Shown here piece by piece: positions 1-7,137 of a stretch of 64,000 nt of DNA (positions within the stretch are counted from its first letter, which is position 1; each line of letters begins with the position of its first letter). Location: assembly GCA_015277795.1 (NCBI GenBank), contig CP063848.1, forward strand, positions 248,001-312,000, read 5' to 3'. The translations under genes were made by a program, and so were the position numbers. Below the pieces are notes generated by a model. The model searched no databases. It was not told the origin of the DNA and was given only the letters and a program-made list of their open reading frames with translations. The stretch is from Massilia sp. UMI-21 (GTDB taxonomy: Bacteria; Pseudomonadota; Gammaproteobacteria; Burkholderiales; Burkholderiaceae_D).

Positions 1-1
1 G

Positions 2-280
2 TACGACCGCATCGCGGTCATCGAAAAGCGACCGCAGCATTACGGGACGCAGCTATCGGCCCCGACAAATCATTACTGCGCCCTCGCGTTCGATCCCATG
101 GACGAGCGCACGAAGGTCGAGGCGCGCCGCGCGCAGCTCGGAATGGCGCCGCTGGAGGCCTACAGGCGCATGGTGCTGGAGATGCAGCATTGTCCGGTTC
201 CACCGCAGCATCCCTCGGATTATCACTATGCCCCGCCGGTCGAGCAGGGCAAGCAGGCAGCCGGGATCAAACGAAGGTAA
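2..280 (+). CDS. DUF6624-like protein, C-terminal part (5' end outside window)
   Basis: The frame is open from the first bases of the window and stops at TAA 278-280, leaving 92 residues. The visible start, DRIAVIEKRPQHYGTQ, followed later by a segment giving the 'D-x-R-R-x-x-x-G-M-x-P-L-x-x-Y' pattern, is what I remember of DUF6624 proteins, a family with no known activity. The 3' end overlaps the 3' end of the convergent nitroreductase gene by 14 bases. An internal ATG at 98 is unlikely to be the start because similarity-bearing sequence lies upstream of it. The family call is from memory of the motif only. Confidence 0.6.
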   Translation, partial: YDRIAVIEKRPQHYGTQLSAPTNHYCALAFDPMDERTKVEARRAQLGMAPLEAYRRMVLEMQHCPVPPQHPSDYHYAPPVEQGKQAAGIKRR

Positions 281-920
281 AGGTCAGCGCTTCCGGCAGG
301 CGCGATTTCGGCAGGCCGGCATTGAAGTCGGCCTCGGCGTGATAGCCGAAGCTGGCCAGCACCACGCTGGCCAGGCCTTGCTGGTGCAGGCCGAACTCCT
401 CGTCCAGGATCTGCTGGTCGAAGCCTTCCATCGGCGTGGCGTCGATGCCGAGCGAGGCCGCGCCCAGCAGGGCGGTGCCGAGCGCCAGGTAGACCTGTTT
501 TTCGAGCCACTGCGGCATGTCGCGCGTGGTGTAGCGGTGCGTGCGCACATAACCGCGCCGGCCGGCGTCCTGCCCTGCACGGGCGGCATCGTCGCGAAAG
601 CGCCCGTCGCGCGCTTCCTGCGCCAGCAGGCGCTCCAGGTGGGCGTCGTCCATGTCGATGCGCGAGCAGAACACGATCACGTGCGAGGCGTCGAGGATTT
701 TGGACGAGTTGTAGCCGTAGCCGCCCTGCGCCGCCTTGGCCACGCGCGCCTTGCCTTCCGGCGTGCCGGCGACGATGAAGTGCCAGGGCTGCGAATTCAC
801 CGACGAGGGGCTGTGGCGCAGCAGGCCGTACACCTGCTGCATCAGTTCTTCGGGAACGCGGCGTGCGCTGTCATAGGCCTTGGCGGTGTGGCGCTTGCGG
901 GCTGCTGCGAGGATATCCAT
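267..920 (-). CDS. nfsB: Oxygen-insensitive NAD(P)H nitroreductase, NfsB type
   Basis: A 217-residue FMN-dependent flavoprotein of the nitroreductase superfamily, cytoplasmic, expected to reduce nitroaromatics, quinones and possibly dihydropteridine by two-electron steps. The N-terminus (MDILAAARKRHTAKAYD), the FMN-contacting RHT and the segment SPSSVNSQPWHFIVA near residue 40 follow E. coli NfsB closely. So do the central LDASHVIVFC and the end (LPKSRLP). Length equals the family norm. It lies 27 bases downstream of a same-strand dehydrogenase gene, so the two are probably cotranscribed. Both could serve detoxification of electrophiles or quinones. The physiological substrate cannot be told from sequence. 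Confidence 0.93.
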   Translation of the reverse strand: MDILAAARKRHTAKAYDSARRVPEELMQQVYGLLRHSPSSVNSQPWHFIVAGTPEGKARVAKAAQGGYGYNSSKILDASHVIVFCSRIDMDDAHLERLLAQEARDGRFRDDAARAGQDAGRRGYVRTHRYTTRDMPQWLEKQVYLALGTALLGAASLGIDATPMEGFDQQILDEEFGLHQQGLASVVLASFGYHAEADFNAGLPKSRLPEALTFTFV

Positions 921-947
921 GCTGTTTGCTTCCTTGATTGTTGTGAT

Positions 948-1955
948 TTAAAAACCTTCGAGCACGATCTTGCCAACCGCGCGGCCGCTCTCGACCAGGG
1001 CGTGCGCACGGCGCAGGTTCTCGGCCGAGATGCGGCCGAAGTGTTGGCCCAGCGTGGTGCGCAAGGTCCCGTCGTCGATCATGCCGGCGACGCGGTTCAG
1101 GAGCTGGTGCTGCTCCACCATGTCGGGCGTGGCGAACATCGAGCGCGTGAACATCAGTTCCCAGTGCAGCGAGATCGACTTGCGCTTGAGCGGCAGGGCG
1201 TCGAGCGTGGCCGGATCGTCGATCAGGGCGAACTGGCCCTGCGGCGCCAATATGTCGACGATGGCCTCGTAGTGCTGGTCGGTGTGCGTCAGGCTGATGA
1301 CGATGTCCACTGCGGGAAGGCCGAGCGCCTCCAGCTGCGGACGCAGCGGCTGCGCATGGTCGACGACGTGGTGGGCGCCGAGTTCGCGCACCCAGTTGCG
1401 CGTTTCGTCGCGCGAGGCGGTGCCGATCACGGTCAAGCCGGTGAGCTTGCGCGCCAGCTGCAGCAGGATCGAACCGACCCCGCCGGCCGCGCCGATAATC
1501 AGCAGAGACTTGCCTTCGCCGCCGCCCTCGACCAGCCTGAGGCGATCGAACAGCAGCTCCCAGGCCGTGATCGCGGTCAGGGGCAGGGCGGCCGACTGGA
1601 CGAAATCCAGGGTGGCCGGCTTGCGGCCGACGATGCGCTCGTCCACCGCCTGGAATTCGCTGTTCGAGCCGGGACGCACCAGCGAACCTGCGTAGAACAC
1701 TTCATCGCCGGGCGCGAACAGGGTCACGCTGCCGCCGACCGCGCGCACGATGCCGCTCGCATCCCAGCCCAGCACGCGTGGTTCCGTCACGGGCGCGCCA
1801 AGGCGGATCTTGGTGTCCACCGGGTTGACCGAGACGGCGCGCACTTCCACCAGCAGGTCGTGCGGACCCGGTAATGGCATCGGCAACTCGGTCTCGTGCA
1901 GGGACTGGGGGTCGCCGATGGGCATGCCGTGCTGGGTATACACTACTGCTTTCAT
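948..1955 (-). CDS. Zinc-type alcohol dehydrogenase-like / NADPH:quinone reductase family protein
   Basis: A 335-residue member of the medium-chain dehydrogenase/reductase superfamily. The GroES-like N-terminal half contains SVNPVDTKIR and GWDASG. The Rossmann nucleotide-binding loop GAAGGVG is at about residues 155-161. The clustered cysteines that bind structural zinc are absent, so despite the family's usual name it is probably a zinc-independent NADPH-dependent quinone or enone reductase. The ATG at 1955 is preferred over longer upstream frames because GGAGA sits just before it and the protein then begins with the typical MKAVVYTQ. It is divergent from a LysR gene 100 bp away, which probably regulates it. 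Confidence 0.88.
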   Translation of the reverse strand: MKAVVYTQHGMPIGDPQSLHETELPMPLPGPHDLLVEVRAVSVNPVDTKIRLGAPVTEPRVLGWDASGIVRAVGGSVTLFAPGDEVFYAGSLVRPGSNSEFQAVDERIVGRKPATLDFVQSAALPLTAITAWELLFDRLRLVEGGGEGKSLLIIGAAGGVGSILLQLARKLTGLTVIGTASRDETRNWVRELGAHHVVDHAQPLRPQLEALGLPAVDIVISLTHTDQHYEAIVDILAPQGQFALIDDPATLDALPLKRKSISLHWELMFTRSMFATPDMVEQHQLLNRVAGMIDDGTLRTTLGQHFGRISAENLRRAHALVESGRAVGKIVLEGF

Positions 1956-2055
1956 GTTGAATCTCCGGTAAGTGTGGCTTGCCGAGGATTCTAATGACCG
2001 CTCAAGCAAGGAAAAACCAGGCTGGAGCGATTTCACTTTCACAGCTAGAGAGAAA

Positions 2056-2961
2056 ATGATCCGGATTGACGACCTGGCGCTGTTCGTTCGTTCCGCCGCC
2101 CTCGGCAGCTTTTCGCGGGCCGCGCGCGAGGTCAACCTGCTGCCCGGCCAGGCCAGCGCGGCCATCGGGCGCCTCGAGCGCGAGCTCGATATCCGCCTGT
2201 TCGCCCGTTCCACCCGCAGCCTGCGCCTGACCGAGGAAGGCAAGCGCTACCTGCCCTTTGCCCAGGATGCGCTGCAGGCCCTGCGCGATGGCTTCGAGGG
2301 CATCCGCGGCGATGTGAACTGCCTGACCGGCACCCTGCAGATCGCGGCGCCCTCGGACTTCGGACGCAACCTGCTGCTGCCATGGATCTCGGAATTCCGC
2401 CGAGCCCATCCAGGGCTCGATATCCAGCTGCTGGTATCGGACCAGGTGGCGGACGTGTTCCGAGATCCGGTCGACATCGCCCTGCGCTACGGGCAGATCG
2501 ACGATGCCAGCTACGTCGCCCTGCCGGTCGCGCCCGGCAACCGCCGCGTGCTGGTGGCCTCGCCCGACTACATCGCCCGGCACGGACGGCCCGCCACGCT
2601 CGACGAGCTGGTGCACCACAACTGCCTGCAATACCGGCTGCGCGGCCGCGCCTACGACCGCTGGTCCTTCCCTGTGCCGGAAGGCGCGCGGCTGGTGCAG
2701 GTGGCGGGACGGCTGGTGAGCGACGATGCCGAGGTGGTGCGGCGCTGGGCACTGGCCGGCGAAGGCATCGCGTATAAATCCTGGCTTGACGTCAGCCAGG
2801 ACGTGGCGCAGGGGCGCCTGGAAGTGCTGCTGCCGGAGATGCCGGGCGAGCCGACCCCGCTGCACCTGGTCTGCCCGCATCGCAGGCAGTTCTCGCCGGC
2901 GGTGAAGCTGCTGCATGCCCTGCTGGAGGAACGCTGCCGCCCGCTGGCGCGCCCGGCTTAA
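2056..2961 (+). CDS. LysR-family transcriptional regulator
   Basis: A 301-residue regulator with an N-terminal winged helix-turn-helix (about residues 1-60, including GSFSRAAREVNLLPGQAS) and a C-terminal periplasmic-binding-protein-like effector domain. It belongs to the branch near AaeR/DmlR-type regulators by general look. The ATG at 2056 is chosen over the upstream ATG at 1972 because translation from 2056 gives the canonical MIRIDDLALFV start. It is divergently placed to the quinone-reductase-like gene, the normal arrangement for a LysR regulator and its target. Its 3' end overlaps the convergent nitronate monooxygenase gene by 4 bases. The inducer is unknown. Confidence 0.92.
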   Translation: MIRIDDLALFVRSAALGSFSRAAREVNLLPGQASAAIGRLERELDIRLFARSTRSLRLTEEGKRYLPFAQDALQALRDGFEGIRGDVNCLTGTLQIAAPSDFGRNLLLPWISEFRRAHPGLDIQLLVSDQVADVFRDPVDIALRYGQIDDASYVALPVAPGNRRVLVASPDYIARHGRPATLDELVHHNCLQYRLRGRAYDRWSFPVPEGARLVQVAGRLVSDDAEVVRRWALAGEGIAYKSWLDVSQDVAQGRLEVLLPEMPGEPTPLHLVCPHRRQFSPAVKLLHALLEERCRPLARPA

Positions 2962-4019
2962 TCTGACGCGTTCATGTCCGCCGCCAGGGTGGCCACCAGC
3001 TCTGCCGCCGGCATGGCGCGCGCCTGGGCAAAATTGACGCCGCCCCAGTTGACGGAATACTCCTGGCTGCCCTTGCCGGCCGCCGCCGCATGCAGGGCCT
3101 TGGCGGCGTCGTAGGCGATCGGATAGTCGGGCAGGGGCGGGTGCCCCGCCGCGCCGACCTCGGTGAACAGCCTGTTGACGATGCCGCGCGCCGGCCGTCC
3201 GGAGATGACGGGGCTCAGTACGGTCTGCAGGCTGCCGCCCCGGGCAATCAGCGCGCGGTGGTGCGGCGGGGCCATCGATTCGGGACAGGCGATGAAGGCG
3301 CTGCCCATCTGGACCGCGCTGGCGCCGTGCCGGAAGGCGCTGCGGATATGTCGACCGTCCATGATGCCGCCGGCCGCGACCAGCGGCAACGCGAGGTTTG
3401 CGCGCAGCTGCTCCAGCAGGTCGAAGGTGGGCAGCGCAGGGTCGGGGCTGGATGGGTCGAAGATGCCGCGGTGCCCGCCCGCCTCGATGCCCTGGGCAAC
3501 GATCACGTCGATGCCGGCCGCCTCGATGCGCAGTGCTTCGTCGAGCGAGGTGGCGGTGGCGAACAGGGTGATGCCGGCCGCTTTCAGCGCATCGATCCAG
3601 GCCTGCGGCGGCAGGCCGAAATGGAAGCTGACCACGGCCGGGCGCGCCTCCAGCAACAGCGCGAACATGGCCTCGTCGTCCAGGAAGCTGCGGTAGATCT
3701 CGCTGAGTGCGGCGGGCGGTTCGGCGCCGAAGCGTGCGAAGTGCGGCCGCAGCCAATCGAGCCAGGCGGCTTCGCGCGCCGGATCGGACTGGGCGGGCGC
3801 ATGGGCGAACACGTTGACGTTGAATGGGCGGCTGGTCTGGTCGCGCACCGCTGCGATGGCGGCGCGCGCCTGCGGCACGCTCGAGGTGCCGATGGCGATC
3901 GAGCCCAGCCCGCCGGTTTCCGAGACGGCCGCGGCCAGCGCCGGGGTCGAGATGCCCGCCATCGGGGCCTGGATGATGGGGTGGCGGATGTCCAGTGTCG
4001 ACAACAGGTCGTAGGGCAT
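2958..4019 (-). CDS. Nitronate monooxygenase (2-nitropropane dioxygenase family)
   Basis: A 353-residue FMN-dependent TIM-barrel enzyme that oxidises alkyl nitronates (such as propionate 3-nitronate) to carbonyl compounds and nitrite. Family landmarks are the N-terminal RHPIIQAPMAGIS, the mid-region QGIEAGGHRG with the active-site-region histidine, and the FMN-phosphate loop AAGGIMDGRHIR followed by GASAVQMGSAFI. Start 4019 is supported by GGAG about 6 bases upstream. The longer frame from 4094 has no family-like sequence. It stands alone between a LysR gene and a small membrane protein gene. It may cooperate with the upstream nitroreductase in nitro-compound detoxification, but that is inference from location. 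Confidence 0.92.
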   Translation of the reverse strand: MPYDLLSTLDIRHPIIQAPMAGISTPALAAAVSETGGLGSIAIGTSSVPQARAAIAAVRDQTSRPFNVNVFAHAPAQSDPAREAAWLDWLRPHFARFGAEPPAALSEIYRSFLDDEAMFALLLEARPAVVSFHFGLPPQAWIDALKAAGITLFATATSLDEALRIEAAGIDVIVAQGIEAGGHRGIFDPSSPDPALPTFDLLEQLRANLALPLVAAGGIMDGRHIRSAFRHGASAVQMGSAFIACPESMAPPHHRALIARGGSLQTVLSPVISGRPARGIVNRLFTEVGAAGHPPLPDYPIAYDAAKALHAAAAGKGSQEYSVNWGGVNFAQARAMPAAELVATLAADMNASD

Positions 4020-4109
4020 GGTGCAGCTCCGGCAAGTGAAGGGGCGGGCACCAGTATAGCCAGCGCTGCCTGCTCGTGCTCCCGTCGCGGGCATCCAGGC
4101 TGGGTGATC

Positions 4110-4562
4110 TCAGGAGACCCGCACCAGTTTCAGCCCGGCGCGATTGGTGCGCGCGGCCGTGCGTGCCGGCGCCACCGGCCACCATTGGGCCACGCCCCAC
4201 AGCACTTCCATTCCCACGAACAGCCACAGCAAGGGCAGCCCGCCCTGCGCCAGCGCCCACAGCATCCAGGTCGCGAACAGGAAGCGTCCGGCGCCGTCGT
4301 AGCGCCCGAGCGCCAGGCTCGGTTCCAGCAGGCGCCGCACGGACCACAGCAGGACCAGGCTGCCCATCAGGCAGGTGATCAGGATGTGGATCTGGGCAAA
4401 GGACGCGAGCGCCGGGCCGCCCATCCAGAGATTGAGCCTGGTGAGCTGCGGGTACAGCAGCGCGAAGGTCCAGGGGGTGGCGAAGGGCGCCACGATGAGG
4501 ATGTCGCACAGGGCGCTGGCGCGCGTGATGCGCAGATAGGTGGGGAGTGTGACGGTTGGCAT
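4110..4562 (-). CDS. Small multi-pass membrane protein, unknown function
   Basis: A 150-residue hydrophobic protein with about four predicted membrane segments: after residue 15 (ALCDILIVAPFATPW), around 55-75 (HILITCLMGSLVLLW), around 95-110 (FLFATWMLWALAQGG) and the adjacent LLWLFVGMEVLWG. No catalytic motif is evident and I do not recognise a named family. Start 4562 is chosen because AGGAG lies 5 bases upstream, giving MPTVTLPTYLRITR; the frame continues to 4595 but without a ribosome site. It may be cotranscribed with the downstream nitronate monooxygenase (90 bp gap). Confidence 0.7.
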   Translation of the reverse strand: MPTVTLPTYLRITRASALCDILIVAPFATPWTFALLYPQLTRLNLWMGGPALASFAQIHILITCLMGSLVLLWSVRRLLEPSLALGRYDGAGRFLFATWMLWALAQGGLPLLWLFVGMEVLWGVAQWWPVAPARTAARTNRAGLKLVRVS

Positions 4563-4637
4563 GGCGGGCTCCTGCGGCTTGGATGATGCATCCACGATGC
4601 TGGCACGGCTTGCCGTCGGGCTCCTTGCGATTGGACG

Positions 4638-4669
4638 AAAAAAGGGCTGGATGCCTGCGCATCCAGCCC
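4638..4669 (-). terminator. Rho-independent terminator after phoX
   Basis: On the minus strand the arms GGGCTGGATG and CATCCAGCCC (10 bp, perfect) close a 6-base loop and are followed directly by TTTTTT. It sits 37 bases beyond the phoX stop codon and before the next minus-strand gene, isolating the two. Confidence 0.9.
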
Positions 4670-4705
4670 AACGGGAGACGATGAAACGCGGTTCGGCCCG
4701 GGGCC

Positions 4706-6970
4706 TCAGGTGCCGATCCTGCCGCCGTCATTCCTGGTGATGACGATGGTCGCCGAGCGCGGACGCTTGCCGGCGCCGTAGCCGGCGTTGCTCGGCCACT
4801 GGCTGGTGTACTTGGCCGGGTCGCCGAGGTTGGCGGACGCGGTGTTCTCGCCCGGGTGCTGGATATTCACGAACAGGGCCTTGCCGTCCGGTGTCTCGGC
4901 GATGCCGGTGATCTCGCTGCCCACCGGGCCGACCAGGAAGCGCTTGAGCGTGTCGGCGGTGGCGGCCTTGCCGACGTAGGTGTCCACGTTCAGGGTGCTG
5001 CCGTCGGCGCGCGGGTAGCTCAGGGTGACTTTCTTGCCGTCGCCCACCTGGCCCGGCACGCCGGCCAGCATCATGCAGTTGGTGACGTCGGTGTAGGCGC
5101 CGTCATCGGTCTGGATCCAGCAGATGCCGGTGGCGGTGCTGAAAGCCAGGCCGTCCGGGCTGGAGAAGTCCTGGTCCGCGTCCAGGCCGGACAGGTTGAC
5201 CTTGGCGGCGTCGGCGCCAGCTTCGGCGCCGAACAGGTAGACGTCCCAGCTGAAGCCGGTGGCGGCCGAACCCGCAGCGCCTTCCTTGACGCGCACGATG
5301 TGGCCGTTCACGTTGCCCTGCTGGGCACTGGTTCCCTTCATGTCGGTGTACGAACGCGGGTTGGCGGCGTCCGGTGCGCTCTGGCTGGCGCCGCTCGGCT
5401 CGGCGCGGCGGTTGCTGTTGTTGGTCAGCGAAAAATAGACCTCGCCGGTGGTCGGGTGCACCGAGCACCATTCCGGGCGGTCCATCCGGGTGGCGCCGAC
5501 CGCGTCGGCGGCCAGGCGCGCGTTGACCAGCACGTCGGCCTGGTCGGCGAACTGGTAGTCGGCGTAGGCGGCGATCAGCGGGTTGGCGATCGACAGTTCG
5601 ATCCACTGGCCGCTGCCGTCGGCGGCGAATCTGGCGACGTACAGCTTGCCGCTGTCGAGGTATTTGTCGCCGGTGGCGATGCGGTCGGCCGGGGTCGCGT
5701 CGGCGGCGGCCCAGAGGGCATTCGACACGAATTTATAAATGTATTCGTTGCGCGAGTCGTCGCCCATGTACACGGCCAGCGGCTGGCCGGCCACCACCTT
5801 GCCGAAGGCGGCGCTCTCGTGGGCGTAGCGGCCCAGCGCGGTGCGCTTCTTGATGGCCCTGGTCTTGTCGTAGGCGTCCATCTCGACGATGTAGCCCATA
5901 CCGTTCATTTCGTTGCGGTAGTCGTCGCTGCCGTCGCGCGAGGCACCCTTCTTGCTGATGTCCCAGCGTGCGTACTTGTCCTCGGCGCCGCCGGTTTCCC
6001 AGCCGTGGCGCGATGCCGCGCCCTGGTTGCGGCCGTAGCGCTTGAGCGAGGCCACGCTCTTGTCGCCACGCGCGGCATCGTCGAGGGCGGCGCGGGTGAA
6101 ATAGCCCGACCAGTTCTCTTCGCCCGACAGGTAGGTGTTCCACGGGGTCTTGCCGGTGCCGCAGTTGTTCAGGGTGCCGCGGATTTTGGTGCCGCCCGGC
6201 GAATACCTGGTGACCACCAGGGCATTGCCGCGCACCGGTCCCGAGAGCTCGACCTCGGTCTGCTGGTGGACGCGGCGGTTGAAGCCCGACTCCTTCTGGT
6301 AGGCCCACTTGCCGCCGTTCAGGCGCACCTCGACCACCGACAGGCCGTGCAGCGCCATTTCCTTGTCCACCTCAAGGGCCGGACGCGGCAGGCTCATGGT
6401 GCCGCCGTTGGCGTGCACGAAGAACGAAGACAGCTTCTCGTCGGTGGTGGCTTCGTGGTTCATCGCCAGCAGTCCGCGGTCGTTGGCCGAGGTGGAAGCG
6501 GCGCCGCTGCCGGAGAGCGGGAAGAATTCCATGCCGTCATGGTGGTCGCCGGCGCGGTTTTCCATGTCGCCGTCGGTACCGTCGTTCTTGTACGCGGCGG
6601 TCGTGGCGCCGAGCGGGTCGCCCAGTGCGTACAGGACCGACGCCGTATAGCCGGCCGGGACGACAACGGTATCGGCCAGGCTCTTGGATACGGCCGTGAA
6701 GCCGAGCAGCTTGTCCGACGGCGGCGTGCCGCCGGCCGGCGGGGTCGGGGCGACCGGCGCAGTGACGGTGTCGTCGCTGGAGCCGCCGCAACCGCTCAGG
6801 CCGATGGCGCCCAGCAGGGCGGAAGCGGCGGTCGCGGCGCCGCCGCGCAGCAGGCTGCGACGGCTCAGGCGGGCTTCGAGGACGGTATTGAAATGTTCGT
6901 TCGACGAAACGTTCGTATCGATGTCGTCATGGTCGACAGGGATGCGGGCGAGGTCGGTCGGCTTGTTCAC
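4706..6970 (-). CDS. phoX: PhoX-family alkaline phosphatase (DUF839), Tat-exported
   Basis: A 754-residue secreted phosphatase of the PhoX family, which uses calcium and iron rather than zinc to hydrolyse phosphoesters and release phosphate. The N-terminus carries a twin-arginine motif (SRRSLLRGG, residues 36-44), a hydrophobic stretch, and LSGCGG with Cys61 in a lipobox-like position, so it may be a Tat-exported lipoprotein. PhoX landmarks include the long AMNHEA and NCGTGKTPWNTYLSGEENW segments and the late SPDGLAFS and ETPDGKALFVNIQHPGE. The start is GTG at 6970 with an AGGAT ribosome site. Upstream is a four-unit Pho box (7022-7061), so phosphate starvation control through PhoB is expected. 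A terminator follows. Confidence 0.93.
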   Translation of the reverse strand: MNKPTDLARIPVDHDDIDTNVSSNEHFNTVLEARLSRRSLLRGGAATAASALLGAIGLSGCGGSSDDTVTAPVAPTPPAGGTPPSDKLLGFTAVSKSLADTVVVPAGYTASVLYALGDPLGATTAAYKNDGTDGDMENRAGDHHDGMEFFPLSGSGAASTSANDRGLLAMNHEATTDEKLSSFFVHANGGTMSLPRPALEVDKEMALHGLSVVEVRLNGGKWAYQKESGFNRRVHQQTEVELSGPVRGNALVVTRYSPGGTKIRGTLNNCGTGKTPWNTYLSGEENWSGYFTRAALDDAARGDKSVASLKRYGRNQGAASRHGWETGGAEDKYARWDISKKGASRDGSDDYRNEMNGMGYIVEMDAYDKTRAIKKRTALGRYAHESAAFGKVVAGQPLAVYMGDDSRNEYIYKFVSNALWAAADATPADRIATGDKYLDSGKLYVARFAADGSGQWIELSIANPLIAAYADYQFADQADVLVNARLAADAVGATRMDRPEWCSVHPTTGEVYFSLTNNSNRRAEPSGASQSAPDAANPRSYTDMKGTSAQQGNVNGHIVRVKEGAAGSAATGFSWDVYLFGAEAGADAAKVNLSGLDADQDFSSPDGLAFSTATGICWIQTDDGAYTDVTNCMMLAGVPGQVGDGKKVTLSYPRADGSTLNVDTYVGKAATADTLKRFLVGPVGSEITGIAETPDGKALFVNIQHPGENTASANLGDPAKYTSQWPSNAGYGAGKRPRSATIVITRNDGGRIGT

Positions 6971-7021
6971 GAGTAATCCTGTTGGTAGTGAGGAGGAGTT
7001 CGTGCATGGTAGGCAGGCAAC

Positions 7022-7061
7022 ATGACTGCCTCGTGACCATTCGATAACAGTTTGGTGACAT
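7022..7061 (-). promoter_or_regulatory. Pho box array (four heptamers at 11-base period)
   Basis: Read on the minus strand toward phoX, four heptamers ATGTCAC, CTGTTAT, TGGTCAC and CAGTCAT are each separated by exactly 4 bases. The PhoB consensus is CTGTCAT repeated with 4-base spacers, so spacing fits perfectly and each unit departs by 1-2 bases. Two adjacent PhoB dimer sites would be formed about 50-90 bases upstream of the phoX start. Confidence 0.8.
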
Positions 7062-7137
7062 TCGCGGGCACGAACGAACCCGGCGACGGTTGGTCATGCA
7101 TATCGATATACTGCTTTTACTCAACAAGGATTTCAGT

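Noticed and set aside
228..1874. A 548-codon + strand frame opposite nfsB and the dehydrogenase gene
   Set aside because: Antisense shadow of two clearly recognisable minus-strand genes; His/Arg/Gly-rich translation typical of high-GC shadows.
4856..6976. A 706-codon + strand frame opposite phoX
   Set aside because: Shadow of phoX; Val/Gly/His-rich with no domain.
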